A stretch of DNA of 64,000 nucleotides, from positions 501,001 through 565,000 of the forward strand of contig NZ_RJUU01000001.1 in the NCBI RefSeq assembly GCF_003751445.1. The letters are read 5' to 3'. Under the pieces are notes generated by a model that did no database searches, was not told where the DNA came from, and saw only the letters and a program-made list of their open reading frames with translations. This document shows, in pieces, positions 1 to 9,731 of this stretch; position 1 is the first letter of the stretch; every line of letters starts with the position of its first letter. This stretch comes from Streptomyces sp. 840.1. Its GTDB lineage: Bacteria; Actinomycetota; Actinomycetes; Streptomycetales; Streptomycetaceae. The translations under genes were made by a program, and so were the position numbers.

Positions 1-1165
1 GCCGGAGCTTGCGGTAGATCAGAGCCCGCATCCTGACGGCGAACCGCCCCGGCTCCGAGGTGATCCGAGCCGCCACCTGTTTGTATCGTTCGGCGCGATG
101 GGCCGATGCGGCGCGGGCGAGCTGACGGTCCAGGGGACGGCCGATCTGCAGTCTCGGTGCGAAGGAGGCGAGTTCGGCGGCGGGCGAGGCGGGGTCCAGG
201 TCGCCTGCCGGGTCGCTGCCCATGAAGACGGGGACTCCGGTCATCGCTCCGTAGAGAGTGATGGAGCCGTGGTCCCCGACGATGTAGTCGGCGGCGACCA
301 GCGCGCCGACCCAGTCGGCGTACTGGCTGATCACCAACAGCCCGGCGCGTCCGAGCGCCGCGAGCCAGCTGCGGATCTGCCACACGCCGTGAGCGTTCCA
401 GACATGCGGGTGGAGCAGGAGCGCGACGCGGAATCCCTCCCGGGGCAGCTCCCCGACCAGCCGTTCCAGCAGCTCCCACTGCTGGCCGAGGAGGGAACCC
501 GGCCCCCAGGTGGAGCAGGCCATGACCAGTTGCTGTCGCGGCCCGACCCCCAGGGAGTCGCGGTAGAGGGCCCGTTGCGGCAGGCTCACGGTGATCCGGT
601 CGAAGCAGGGGTCGCCGACCACCTCGGCTGCGGGCAGTGCCTCGGGGCATTCGCGTCCGAGGCGGGTCATGTCCTCGTGGTGGGCGAGCACGATCGATTC
701 GGGCACCAGACGGCCGTCCTGGATCAGCCACTGCCGGTTGAGTCCGTAGATCCCGCGTCCGGCGACCCGGCGGCCGCGTTGCCCGGCGGGGACCAGCTTG
801 TTGTGCCCGGCGCCGTGCGGGAGCACGATCACCGGGGCGTGTAACTCCCCCAGCCCGCCGTTGGCGGCCGCCAGTGCCAGGTCGAAGGGCATCTGGACCG
901 CCTGGTGCCAGGGCAGTACCAGTCCCCCCAGCTGGTCCAGGAAGTGGTCCACCCCGTGGCTGAACACGTCGGGCGCCTGGGTGAAGAACACCTGCAGCCG
1001 CGCGTCACCCTCCAGCAGCCGTACGGCTTCGAGCAGCCGCTGCCCCGCTGTGACGGTGTGCACCACAGCCAGGATCTTTCTGCGCGTCCGCCGGGTGGCC
1101 CAGCGTTCGACGTCCAGGCGTACCGGTACGAGCGGCCGGTGCGCGTCCGACATGGTCAAGCTCAT
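1..1165 (-). CDS. CDP-glycerol glycerophosphotransferase-like protein, 3' end outside window
   Basis: About 388 residues are visible; the frame is still open at position 1, so the C-terminus is missing. I recognise the family from the C-terminal part of the visible protein: a HPHVW segment followed about 35 residues later by ADYIVGDHGSITLYGAMTG, the donor-binding signature shared by TagB/TagF-type CDP-glycerol:poly(glycerophosphate) glycerophosphotransferases and related GT-B enzymes. In Streptomyces such proteins are linked to wall teichoic acid or other glycopolymer assembly; the acceptor cannot be told from sequence. The start is set at ATG 1165 because GGGGA lies 8 bases upstream; a second in-frame ATG at 1153 has no ribosome site. 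It diverges from the AfsR-like regulator at 1441. Confidence 0.75.
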   Translation of the reverse strand, partial: MSLTMSDAHRPLVPVRLDVERWATRRTRRKILAVVHTVTAGQRLLEAVRLLEGDARLQVFFTQAPDVFSHGVDHFLDQLGGLVLPWHQAVQMPFDLALAAANGGLGELHAPVIVLPHGAGHNKLVPAGQRGRRVAGRGIYGLNRQWLIQDGRLVPESIVLAHHEDMTRLGRECPEALPAAEVVGDPCFDRITVSLPQRALYRDSLGVGPRQQLVMACSTWGPGSLLGQQWELLERLVGELPREGFRVALLLHPHVWNAHGVWQIRSWLAALGRAGLLVISQYADWVGALVAADYIVGDHGSITLYGAMTGVPVFMGSDPAGDLDPASPAAELASFAPRLQIGRPLDRQLARAASAHRAERYKQVAARITSEPGRFAVRMRALIYRKLR

Positions 1166-1440
1166 CTGATCAGTCCCCGTTTCCGTCGCCGCGGGCCAGT
1201 CGGCCTGCGGAGGCCGCGGCTGGTGGCGGCCCGGCACGCTTCTGCCCATGGGCGTGGACGGAGGGCTTGCAGGAATCCTGCGTTCCAGCTGTACGAAGAA
1301 GTGCGCTGCGCTATGCGCCCCGGCCGCGCCCCCATGCGCTCTAGTCCGGGTCGGTGGCTCAGGGAACAGTGGACTGTTCCGCACAGACGTGCGGGCGCTG
1401 CCGACGGCGGCAGGAAGTGACGCACCCATCGGGGGGCGAT

Positions 1441-4400
1441 ATGGACCTTCTTGCTCTGGGACCTCTGGAACTATGGCACGGAGACCAGCAGCACATGCTC
1501 GGTTCGGTGAAACACCGCTGTGTGCTCGCGGTTCTGGTACACGCGCGTGGGGAGCCCGTCGCCGTGGACACGTTGATGGAACGGGTCTGGGGCGACGAAC
1601 CTCCGCCCAAGGGCCCCGCCACGCTCCAGACCTACCTCTCCAAACTGCGCAGACATCTGGGCGACGCAGTGGGTCCGCTCGTGCAGGTGGACCATGTGGC
1701 GCCCCGGCTGTACCGACTCCGCATGAACGACCTGAACGACCTGGACCTGATCCGCTTCCAGCGGTTTCGCGCCGAGGCCGCGGTGGCGGCGGAGCAGGGC
1801 CGGACGGACTGGGCGATCGGGCTGCTGCGCACCGCCGAGAGCATGTGGCGGGGCGAGCCGCTGACGGAGAGCTCCGGCGAGTGGGCTGCGTCGGTACGCA
1901 CCCGCCTGATGGAGGACCACCGCCATGTCCGGGAGGAACGCATCCGGCTGGAGCTGGAGCTCGGCCGCCATGCCGATCTCATCGGTGAGCTGCGCGAGCT
2001 GGCTGCCGAGAGCCCGCTGGCCGAAGGGGTCGTCGGCTCCCTGATGCTGGCTCTCCACCGAAGCGGAAGACACAGCGAGGCGCTGGAGCTCTACCGGACA
2101 ACCCATGCCAGGCTGCGCGAGGGACTGGGCATGGACCCGGGCCCCGGTCTACGGACCCTCCACCAGCGAATACTGGAACAGGACCGGGGCCTGACGGAGA
2201 CCCGGGCGGTGGCCGTCACTGTCGGGACGCCCTCCCCCGCGACTCTCTCCCCGCCCGCTCCACCACCCGCCCCCACCGCCCCGCTCACGCGGCCCCCGGC
2301 CGGTTCCCCGGCCCGCAACAATCTCCCCCGTGACACCCGGGACTTCACCGGTCGCACCCGGGAACTGACGCTCCTGCGCGCAGGTATCGCCGGTGCCGAC
2401 GACTACGCGCTGCCGCTCGCCGTATTGCACGGGATGCCCGGCATCGGCAAGACCGCGATCGCGATCCACGCGGCGCACCGGCTGGCCGACGCCTATCCGG
2501 ACGGTCAGCTGTACGTCGATCTGCACGGGTTCAGCGGACAGCGTCCCTCCGACCCGGCCGAGGCCCTGGCTCTCCTGCTGCACGCCGCCGGATCGGGCGG
2601 CGCGCTGCCGGGCACACTCGACGAGCGGGCGGCCAAGTGGCGGGAGTGGACCGCGCGCAACCGAGTACTGGTGGTCCTCGACAACGCCCGGGACGCCGCC
2701 CAGGTCCGCCCGCTGCTGCCCGGTTCGGCCGGCTGTCTGGCCATCGTGACGAGCCGAAACCGCCTCTCCGCACTGGACGGGGCGACGTCCCTGCTGGTCG
2801 ACGCGCTGCCGGCCCAGGAGGCGACGGCTCTGTTCACCCGGGTCGCGGGCACCGCCCGCACCTCTCGCGATCCGGAGGCACTGAAGCTGCTGGTGGATGC
2901 CTGCGGTCGTCATCCGCTGGCCACGACGCTGCTGGCAGGCCGGTTCCGGCACCGGGAGATCTGGGACCTGCGCCACCTGCTGAAGCGCCTGGAGCAGTCG
3001 AGCGACCCACTGGCCGAGCTCGACGAGGACGTGTTCGTCTCCGCGTTCCGGTTCTCGTACGCGGAGCTGACTCCCGGCACCCGCCGGCTGCTGCGCCTGC
3101 TGGCGCTGCATCCCGGCCCCGACGTCACAGCCGCAGCCGCGGCCGCACTGTCGGGAAACGCAACCGGCCTCGCCCCCGGGGCCGGAGCCGGGGGCGTGCG
3201 GCGCAGCATCGAGGAGCTGTTGGACTGCCACCTGGTGACGGAACCGGCACTCGGCCGCTACCAGTTGCACGACCTCACACGGGCTTTCGCGCTGCGCATG
3301 TCGACGGCCGAGGAGCCGGAGAGCACTCGCGGCAAGGCTGTCGGCAGGCTTCTCGGGTACTACCTCACTTCCGCGCACCGGGCCCACCGCCTCACTCATC
3401 CGCACCGCCGGGCCCTGGAGCCCGATCTCCCGTCGGTCCACGCGACCGAGTTCGGCGACGACGGAGAGGCGACGGCCTGGCTGAACGCCGAGCGGGCCAA
3501 CCTGCTGGCCGCCGCTCGCACGGCTGCCGCCGAGAACGCGGACCACGCGGCCCTGTTCCCTCACGCGCTCGCCCCCTCCCTGAGGATCTGGGGCAGCTGG
3601 GCGGTCACCAACGAGTTGTACGGCGCGGCCGTGGAGGCGCTGCGCCCCCGGGGCAACCCGGTACTGCTGGCGCAGACGCTGATGGAGGCGGCGGACGTTC
3701 TGGCGCAGACGGGGCCCGGGGAGGCGCTGAGCTGTGCGGGCGAGGCGCTGACGCTGTTCCAGGACCTCAATGATCCCGCAGGATGCGCCGACAGCTCGTT
3801 CCAGGCGAGCCGCGCCCACCTGGCCGCCGGTCACACCGGCCCGGCGCTGCGCATGGTGGAGCGGGCACGGGCGCTCTACCGTGGCCTGGGCGACCTGCAC
3901 GGCGAGGCGGACTGCCTCAACGTCGAGGGGGCAGCGCTGTATTACGAGGGCCGGTACGACGAGGCGCTCGTCCGGGCGCGCGTCACGCTCCGGATCCACG
4001 AAGGGACGGGCGACCTGCTGGGGCAGATCCGTGCGCACAACAACATCGGCGAGATCCACCAGCTCCAGGGGCGCATCGAGCGCGCCCGCGACCATCTCGA
4101 ACGATCGCGGATGCTGGCCCAACTGCACAGCGGAGCCCAGGAGCTGGCCATTCTGGACACGAACATGGGCACGGTGCATCAGGCCATGGGAGACACTCCA
4201 CGGGCGCTGGCCGGCTTCCGGCGGGCACTGGAGAGCCACCGGGCCCGAGGGGACGCACTGGGTGAGGTGAACGCCCTGATCAGCATGGGTGCCGCGCACG
4301 CGGCGAACGGCGACAGCGAGGAGGCGCTGCTTCAGTTCACTGTGGCGGAGGAGGTCGCGCGGAGGATCGACAGTGCCTATGAGCGCGCCAGGGCCTTGCT

Positions 4401-4677
4401 CGGCATGGCCGACATCCACCGGTCGGCAGGCCGGCCGGACGTGGCCCTGGAGATCTACGGGCAGGCACTCGGCCTGTCCGAGCGCACCGGCTCCCGTCCC
4501 GCTGCGGCGCGGGCGCTGGCCGGTCTCGCGCGTGCGGCCCTGACTACGCACCGGAGCGGCCTTGCCCTGGAGTACGGCAGGAGGGCGCAGGAGGTGTACC
4601 GGAGCCTGGGCACCGAAGCCGAGGCGGAGAGCCTGCGACGTCTGCTGCTGGAGGAAGTGAAGCGGACCGACACCTGA
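1441..4677 (+). CDS. AfsR/SARP-family STAND transcriptional regulator (OmpR-type HTH, BTAD, NB-ARC, TPR)
   Basis: 1078 residues. It starts with an OmpR/PhoB-type winged-helix DNA-binding domain (first ~90 residues; begins MDLLALGPLELW) followed by the bacterial transcriptional activation (BTAD) helical domain to about residue 250. A Pro/Ala linker leads into an NB-ARC ATPase with P-loop GMPGIGKTA near residue 331. The last third is built of tetratricopeptide repeats (about residues 730-1070). This is the AfsR architecture: ATP/ADP-controlled regulators of secondary metabolism and development. I chose ATG 1441, after a GGGGGG ribosome site; an upstream in-frame start at 1354 gives an extra non-conserved peptide. 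The target genes are unknown; the neighbours are a secreted protease and a glycopolymer transferase. Confidence 0.9.
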   Translation: MDLLALGPLELWHGDQQHMLGSVKHRCVLAVLVHARGEPVAVDTLMERVWGDEPPPKGPATLQTYLSKLRRHLGDAVGPLVQVDHVAPRLYRLRMNDLNDLDLIRFQRFRAEAAVAAEQGRTDWAIGLLRTAESMWRGEPLTESSGEWAASVRTRLMEDHRHVREERIRLELELGRHADLIGELRELAAESPLAEGVVGSLMLALHRSGRHSEALELYRTTHARLREGLGMDPGPGLRTLHQRILEQDRGLTETRAVAVTVGTPSPATLSPPAPPPAPTAPLTRPPAGSPARNNLPRDTRDFTGRTRELTLLRAGIAGADDYALPLAVLHGMPGIGKTAIAIHAAHRLADAYPDGQLYVDLHGFSGQRPSDPAEALALLLHAAGSGGALPGTLDERAAKWREWTARNRVLVVLDNARDAAQVRPLLPGSAGCLAIVTSRNRLSALDGATSLLVDALPAQEATALFTRVAGTARTSRDPEALKLLVDACGRHPLATTLLAGRFRHREIWDLRHLLKRLEQSSDPLAELDEDVFVSAFRFSYAELTPGTRRLLRLLALHPGPDVTAAAAAALSGNATGLAPGAGAGGVRRSIEELLDCHLVTEPALGRYQLHDLTRAFALRMSTAEEPESTRGKAVGRLLGYYLTSAHRAHRLTHPHRRALEPDLPSVHATEFGDDGEATAWLNAERANLLAAARTAAAENADHAALFPHALAPSLRIWGSWAVTNELYGAAVEALRPRGNPVLLAQTLMEAADVLAQTGPGEALSCAGEALTLFQDLNDPAGCADSSFQASRAHLAAGHTGPALRMVERARALYRGLGDLHGEADCLNVEGAALYYEGRYDEALVRARVTLRIHEGTGDLLGQIRAHNNIGEIHQLQGRIERARDHLERSRMLAQLHSGAQELAILDTNMGTVHQAMGDTPRALAGFRRALESHRARGDALGEVNALISMGAAHAANGDSEEALLQFTVAEEVARRIDSAYERARALLGMADIHRSAGRPDVALEIYGQALGLSERTGSRPAAARALAGLARAALTTHRSGLALEYGRRAQEVYRSLGTEAEAESLRRLLLEEVKRTDT

Positions 4678-5329
4678 GCCTCGCCCAGCAGTCGGCCCGT
4701 TCGACCGCGGTGTGGATCAACCGCCGGTGACGTCCCCGGACAGGGGCCGCGAGGTCACCACATCCACTGAAGAATTTTCCACATGTACTTTACAACTTCC
4801 TTAGTTCCAGGCCGAGTTGGCCGATTTTCGGTGCCGATGATCCGACTGAACGATCATGGCACAGGAAACGGGCCGGCGAGCCCGAACTAGCTCACCCATT
4901 CGGGTGATTCGGTTACACAGGCCGCCAGCAACTCCCTTGCACAGCAAGGCATTTCGGCACATAGCGTGCCGATCTCCATGCACGCGACACGGAATGCCTG
5001 CATGACACCGCACGGCTCGCTTCCGACCCGGGCAGGAGCGCGACAGCGAATACCGATTCGACGGGCCGAACGGCTCCGCTACCCATACGGCTCCACGGCC
5101 CGTACGGGTGGACCCAGACCTGGACGTCCGGATCTATCGGGCACCTAAGGACAAGGGAGCCCTTCGCCTCGCAATCCGGTGCGAACCTCCCCCACCGGAA
5201 AGGCCCTTGGCCGATTCTTGGTCATTACATGCCCCGTACATGAAGCGTTGCTCGCCAGAGTGGCGCATTACATGTGCACATCATTCGGCACATGCTCCGC
5301 ACGCGAGACCCACATCGCAGGGGGTTACT
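4678..5329. other. Non-coding interval before the S53 protease gene
   Basis: No convincing coding region. A relatively AT-rich stretch lies near 4770-4800. Close to the protease gene there are two direct copies of CATTACATG (5223-5231 and 5266-5274), the second running into a perfect 10-base palindrome ATGTGCACAT (5272-5281), about 50 bases before the start codon. These could be regulator-binding sites for the protease promoter; no factor can be assigned. Confidence 0.5.
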
Positions 5330-7279
5330 TTGAGAATCAGCCGCGCCGGACGACGCGCCGGGCTGAGCATGGCAGCGACACTGCCACTGCTCGCCGGAGC
5401 GCTCGCCCTCGGGATACCCAACGCAGCAGCGGACTCCGCACCGAGCGGCCGGGATGCGCTGCAGGGCACCAAGCCGGCCTGGGCCACCTCCACGGCCGAC
5501 CGGGGCGCCACGGCGGACAGCGGAAAGGTCGCCGTCCGGGTCCACCTCGCCGGGCGGGACGCGAAGGGGCTGACCGCCTACGCGGCCGCCGTCTCCGACC
5601 CGCAGTCGGCGTCGTACGGGAAGTACCTGAGCGCCGCGCAGGCGCAGGCACGGTTCGGGGCGACCCAGGACCAGATCGACCGGGTCAGCAAGTGGCTGAA
5701 GTCGAGCGGGCTGACCGTCACCGGCGCCAACCAGCACTACGTCTCGGCCACCGGTGAAGTCGCCCGGACCGAGAAGGCGTTCAGCACCCAGCTACGCAAC
5801 TACCGCAAGGGCGCCCACACCTACCGCGCCCCCGCCTCCACCGCTTCCGTGCCGGCCGCGCTGAGCGATGACGTGCTCGCCGTATCGGGTCTGGACAACG
5901 CGCCGCACAAGTCCAGCCACGACGAGGTGCTCCCGCCGCCGGACGCGGTGTTCCGCAACTCGGGTCCGGCCTCGTCGTACTACGGGTCGAAGACCGCCTC
6001 CACCCTGCCGAGCGCGTACGGGTCCAAGGTTCCGTACGCGATCAAGGGCTACACCGGCAAGCAGCTGCGCGCCGCGTACGGGGCCGGGAGCTACACCGGA
6101 AAGGGCGTGACCGTCGCGATCACCGACGCGTACGCCTCGCCCACCATCGCGGAGGACGCCGCCGAGTACGCCAAGCGCAACGGCGACGCACGTTACAAGC
6201 GCGGGCAGTTCAGCCAGGTGCTGCCGGACGACTACACGAAGACCGAGGAGTGCGGGGCCTCCGGCTGGTACGGCGAGGAGACCCTCGACGTCGAGGCCGT
6301 GCACGCCGTCGCACCCGCCGCGGACATCGTGTACGTGGGCGGCGCGTCCTGCTACGACAACGATCTGCTGGACTCGCTGAACAAGGTCGTCGACCACCGG
6401 CTCGCGGACATCGTCTCCAACTCGTGGGGCGACGTCGAGGCCAACCAGACCCCCGACCTGGCGCTCGCGTACGACCAGGTGTTCAAGATGGGCGCGATCG
6501 AGGGCATCGGCTTCTACTTCTCCTCCGGCGACGCCGGCGACAACGTCGCCTCGACCGGCACGAAGCAGATCGACGTCCCCGCGAACTCCGCCTGGGTGAC
6601 CTCGGTCGGCGGTACGTCACTGGCCGTCGGCAAGCACGACACCTACAAGTGGGAGACCGGCTGGGGGACCACGAACGCTCCCCTGTCGGCCGACGGCAAG
6701 AGCTGGAAGGGGTTCCCCGGCGCCTACACCTCGGGCGCGGGCGGCGGCACCAGCTCCACCGTCGAGCAGCCGTTCTACCAGCGCGGCGTCGTGCCGGACT
6801 CGCTGGCGAAGGCCAACGGCAGGACCCGGATGCGCACCGCTCCGGACATCGCGGCCGTCGCCGATCCGAACACCGGATTCCTGGTCGGCCAGACCCAGAC
6901 GATGCCCGACGGATCGCTGGGCTACGACGAGTACCGCATCGGCGGCACGTCGCTCGCGGCGCCGGTCATCGCCGGCGTCCAGGCCCTCTCCCAGCAGGCC
7001 AACCGGGGCAGGCCGCTCGGCTTCGCCAACCCGGCGATCTACGACCGGTACTTCTCGAAGGCGTACCACGACGTGACGGACCACCCGCTGGGCGCCGGGC
7101 ACGACCTCGCCGTCGCCCGGGTGGACTTCGCCAACGGGTACGACGCGGCCGACGGTCTGCTGACCTCGGTGCGGAGCCTCGGCAAGGACGCCTCGCTGTC
7201 GGCGGTGCGTGGCTACGACGACGTGACGGGTGTCGGAACTCCGGCCCCCGGATACGTGAGCTCCTACCGCAAGCACTGA
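5330..7279 (+). CDS. Secreted S53 family (sedolisin/kumamolisin-like) serine-carboxyl peptidase
   Basis: 649 residues from a TTG start at 5330, chosen because AGGGGG lies just upstream and because it places an Arg-rich n-region and a hydrophobic segment (ALALGIPNAAADS at the end) exactly as a secretory signal. An N-terminal pro-kumamolisin activation domain (about residues 50-220) precedes the catalytic domain. The S53 catalytic Glu and Asp are E316 and D320 (GEETLDVEAVH), the oxyanion Asp is D401 (SSGDAGD) and the nucleophile is S541 in GGTSLAAP. Such enzymes are acid-active exported endopeptidases or tripeptidyl peptidases. The length suits the Streptomyces family. The gene converges on ku with a strong hairpin between them. 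Confidence 0.93.
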   Translation: MRISRAGRRAGLSMAATLPLLAGALALGIPNAAADSAPSGRDALQGTKPAWATSTADRGATADSGKVAVRVHLAGRDAKGLTAYAAAVSDPQSASYGKYLSAAQAQARFGATQDQIDRVSKWLKSSGLTVTGANQHYVSATGEVARTEKAFSTQLRNYRKGAHTYRAPASTASVPAALSDDVLAVSGLDNAPHKSSHDEVLPPPDAVFRNSGPASSYYGSKTASTLPSAYGSKVPYAIKGYTGKQLRAAYGAGSYTGKGVTVAITDAYASPTIAEDAAEYAKRNGDARYKRGQFSQVLPDDYTKTEECGASGWYGEETLDVEAVHAVAPAADIVYVGGASCYDNDLLDSLNKVVDHRLADIVSNSWGDVEANQTPDLALAYDQVFKMGAIEGIGFYFSSGDAGDNVASTGTKQIDVPANSAWVTSVGGTSLAVGKHDTYKWETGWGTTNAPLSADGKSWKGFPGAYTSGAGGGTSSTVEQPFYQRGVVPDSLAKANGRTRMRTAPDIAAVADPNTGFLVGQTQTMPDGSLGYDEYRIGGTSLAAPVIAGVQALSQQANRGRPLGFANPAIYDRYFSKAYHDVTDHPLGAGHDLAVARVDFANGYDAADGLLTSVRSLGKDASLSAVRGYDDVTGVGTPAPGYVSSYRKH

Positions 7280-7334
7280 TCCTCTGATCCGGTAGCGGTC
7301 GAGGTAGCGGAGCGGGAGTACGGGAAAGCGGAAG

Positions 7335-7376
7335 CGGACGGCCGCCCCGGGGCACGAGCCCCGTGGCGGCCGTCCG
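7335..7376. terminator. Hairpin terminator between S53 protease and ku
   Basis: Long GC-rich inverted repeat: arms CGGACGGCCGCC-CGGGGC and GCCCCG-GGCGGCCGTCCG with an ACGA loop and one unpaired base in each arm. It sits between convergent genes and can stop transcription from both sides. Confidence 0.8.
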
Positions 7377-7463
7377 GTCCGTTCCGTCCGGTCCGTTCCG
7401 TTTGTTCCGCGCGTTCGTCCCGTTGGGGGGGCAGCGGGTCGGCGTGCCGGGGAAACGGCGAGG

Positions 7464-8522
7464 TCAGGCTGAGGTGCGTTTGCGCGGGGTGCTCTTCGCA
7501 CCGGTCCGCTTATTCGCCGTTGTCTTCTTCGCCGCTGTCTTCTTGGTCCCCGCCTTCTTGGCCGCTGTCGCCTTCCTGGCCGGCGTCTTCTTCGCACCCC
7601 CGGCTGTCGCCTTCTTGGCCGGCGTCTTCTTCTTCGCCGTCGTCCCGGCAGCCGTGGACTTCTTCGCGCCCGACGGCTTTCGGTCCGCGATCGAGGTGAC
7701 CTTCGCGACCCGCGCGTCCTCGCCGTCCCCCTCCTCCGCCCCGCCCGCGCGGGCCTCCTTCGCCGCCCGGACGCTGCTCTCCAGGGCCGCGACCAGGTCG
7801 ATCACCTTGCCGCCGGTGTCCTCGGGCTCAGCCCGCAGCGGCACCTCGCCGGCGGCCTTGGCGGCGACGAGCTCCTCGACCGCCTCCCGGTAGTCGTCGC
7901 GCAGCGAGTCCATCTCGACCTCACCGAGCGTGGCCATCAAGGCGTCGGCCAGGTCCAGTTCGGCGGCGCGCACCTTCACGCCGGTGTCCGGAGCAACCCC
8001 CTCGGGGGCGCGGATCTCGTCCGGCCAGAGCAGGCCGTGCATCGCGATCACGTCGTCGACCACCCGCAGCATCCCGAGGCGCTCGCGCCCGCGCAGCGCG
8101 TACTTGGCGACGGCGACCTTGCGGCTGCGCTTCAGCGCCTCGCGCAGCAGGGTGTACGGCTTGGCGGCCGGGACCCCGTTGGCGGAGAGGTAGTAGGCCG
8201 CGTCCATCTGGAGCGGGTCGATCGACTCGGCCGGTACGAAGGCGACGATCTCGATCGTCTTGGCCGTCGGCAGCGGGAGCGAGCCGAGGTCCTCGTCGGT
8301 GATCGGGATCACCGAGCCGTCCTCGTCCTCGTAGCCCTTGCCGATCTCGGCCGCCGTCACCTCCTCCCCGTCCAACTCGCACACCTTGCGGTAGCGGACC
8401 CGGCCGCCGTCGCTGAGGTGGATCTGGCGGAAGGAGACCGCGTGGTTCTCGGTGGCGTTGATCAGCTTGACCGGGATGCTGACCAGGCCGAAGGAGATGG
8501 CGCCGTTCCATATGGACCTCAC
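7464..8522 (-). CDS. ku: Ku, DNA end-binding protein of bacterial non-homologous end joining
   Basis: 352 residues, GTG start at 8522 preceded by AAGGGG. The first ~260 residues are the bacterial Ku core that forms a homodimeric ring on double-strand ends (N-terminus MRSIWNGAISFGLVSIPVKL; conserved CELDGEEV segment). After about residue 270 the protein becomes an extended Lys/Ala/Thr-rich tail with repeated KKTPAKK-, KKTAAKK-like units, resembling a histone H1 tail. Such tails are known in actinobacterial Ku and bind DNA non-specifically. It diverges from the LigD polymerase-domain gene, with which it acts in end joining. The stop is preceded by TPRKRTSA. Confidence 0.96.
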   Translation of the reverse strand: MRSIWNGAISFGLVSIPVKLINATENHAVSFRQIHLSDGGRVRYRKVCELDGEEVTAAEIGKGYEDEDGSVIPITDEDLGSLPLPTAKTIEIVAFVPAESIDPLQMDAAYYLSANGVPAAKPYTLLREALKRSRKVAVAKYALRGRERLGMLRVVDDVIAMHGLLWPDEIRAPEGVAPDTGVKVRAAELDLADALMATLGEVEMDSLRDDYREAVEELVAAKAAGEVPLRAEPEDTGGKVIDLVAALESSVRAAKEARAGGAEEGDGEDARVAKVTSIADRKPSGAKKSTAAGTTAKKKTPAKKATAGGAKKTPARKATAAKKAGTKKTAAKKTTANKRTGAKSTPRKRTSA

Positions 8523-8638
8523 CGGTCACCCCTTGCGTCCGCGATATCTGCCGGGGCGGTTACTTCTTCCCGGGCAGTCATAGATGGGTACAAGCCTTTA
8601 CAGATCCGTATTGACGGATTTCGTGTGATTCTTATCGT
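8523..8638. promoter_or_regulatory. Divergent ku / ligD-pol promoter region with inverted repeat
   Basis: The 116 bases between the two divergent NHEJ genes hold a perfect inverted repeat, ATCCGT-ATTG-ACGGAT (8604-8619). A TTGACG hexamer (8611-8616) overlaps its right arm and a TATCGT hexamer follows after 16 bases (8633-8638), directly against the annotated ligD start, so this -35/-10 pair may belong to a transcript starting inside the ORF or be fortuitous. The repeat is a candidate operator for co-regulation. Confidence 0.45.
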
Positions 8639-9535
8639 ATGACGCCGATCACGGAGGTGGAGGGGCGGCGCCTGACGCTCAGCAATCTGGACAAGGTGCT
8701 GTATCCGGCCACCGGCACCACCAAGGGCGAGGTGCTGCACTACTACGCGGCCACGGCCGCCGAGGCGCTGCTGGCGCATCTGCGGGAGCGGCCCGTGTCG
8801 TTCCTGCGCTATCCGGACGGGCCGGACGGGCAGCGGTTCTTCACCAAGAACCCGCCCCCCGGTACGCCGTCCTGGGTACGGACGGCTCCGGTGCCGCACC
8901 ACGACAACGAAGCGGCCAGGCAGCTCGTCGTGGGGGATCTCGCCTCGCTGATGTGGTCGGCCAATCTGGTGGTGGAGTTCCACACCCCGCAGTGGCGGTC
9001 CGGGGCGCCGGGGGTGGCCGACCGGCTGGTGTTCGACCTGGACCCGGGAGAGCCCGCGAGCGTCGTGGAGTGCTGCGAGGTCGCCCGCTGGCTGCGGGAG
9101 CGGCTGGCCGGGGACGGTCTGGAGGCGTACGGGAAGACCTCGGGCTCCAAGGGGCTGCACCTGCTCGTACCGCTGGAGCCCACGCCGTCCGAACGGGTGT
9201 CGGCGTACGCGAAGGGGCTGGCCGTCCAGGCGGAGCTGGAGCTCCCGGATCTGGTGGTGCACCGGATGAAGAGGTCTCTGCGGCCGGGGAAGGTGTTCGT
9301 CGATTTCAGCCAGAACGCCGCCGCGAAGACGACCGCCACCCCCTACACGCTGCGCGCGCGAGCGGAACCCTCCGTGTCCGCCCCGGTCACCTGGGCGGAG
9401 ATCGAGGAGTGCCGGGAGCCCGGGGAGCTGGTCTTCCTGGCCGACGACATGGCGGAACGGCTGGCGCGGTACGGGGATCTGCTCGGGCCGCTCAACGAAC
9501 CGGGCCGGGGGCGCCCGATCCCGGACACGGCATAG
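8639..9535 (+). CDS. ligD: LigD-type NHEJ polymerase/primase domain protein (stand-alone)
   Basis: 298 residues. The whole protein is the archaeo-eukaryotic primase-like polymerase domain of LigD: TLSNLDKVLYPATG near the start, KGEVLHYY, and the catalytic DLDPGE motif that supplies the metal-binding aspartates, then SGSKGLHLLVPL and a C-terminal HRMKRSLRPGKVFVDFSQN segment. The ligase and nuclease domains of multidomain LigD are absent, which is the normal split arrangement in Streptomyces where ligase genes are elsewhere. It adds nucleotides at gapped or mismatched ends held by Ku. The start at ATG 8639 has no ribosome site; GTG 8657 is an alternative. Confidence 0.92.
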   Translation: MTPITEVEGRRLTLSNLDKVLYPATGTTKGEVLHYYAATAAEALLAHLRERPVSFLRYPDGPDGQRFFTKNPPPGTPSWVRTAPVPHHDNEAARQLVVGDLASLMWSANLVVEFHTPQWRSGAPGVADRLVFDLDPGEPASVVECCEVARWLRERLAGDGLEAYGKTSGSKGLHLLVPLEPTPSERVSAYAKGLAVQAELELPDLVVHRMKRSLRPGKVFVDFSQNAAAKTTATPYTLRARAEPSVSAPVTWAEIEECREPGELVFLADDMAERLARYGDLLGPLNEPGRGRPIPDTA

Positions 9536-9731
9536 TTCGGGCCCCGGCGGCCCGGGGCATACCGCACCACTGCCTTTGTTGTCATGTCCAAAGGTAAAAG
9601 CCCGCATGTGGCGGGTGGATTGTCCGAGCGGTGGTGCACACTCTGCGCAGACACTGCTTCGTGGTGACGACCTCACCCCCGACGCCGCCGGCAATGGTGG
9701 GTGAGGCCGTAAGGCATGGGGAGGCGATGGC

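Noticed and set aside
7376..7402. Short GGTCCGTTCCGT-like tandem repeats after the protease terminator
   Set aside because: Too short and irregular for a CRISPR array or functional iteron; looks like local slippage.
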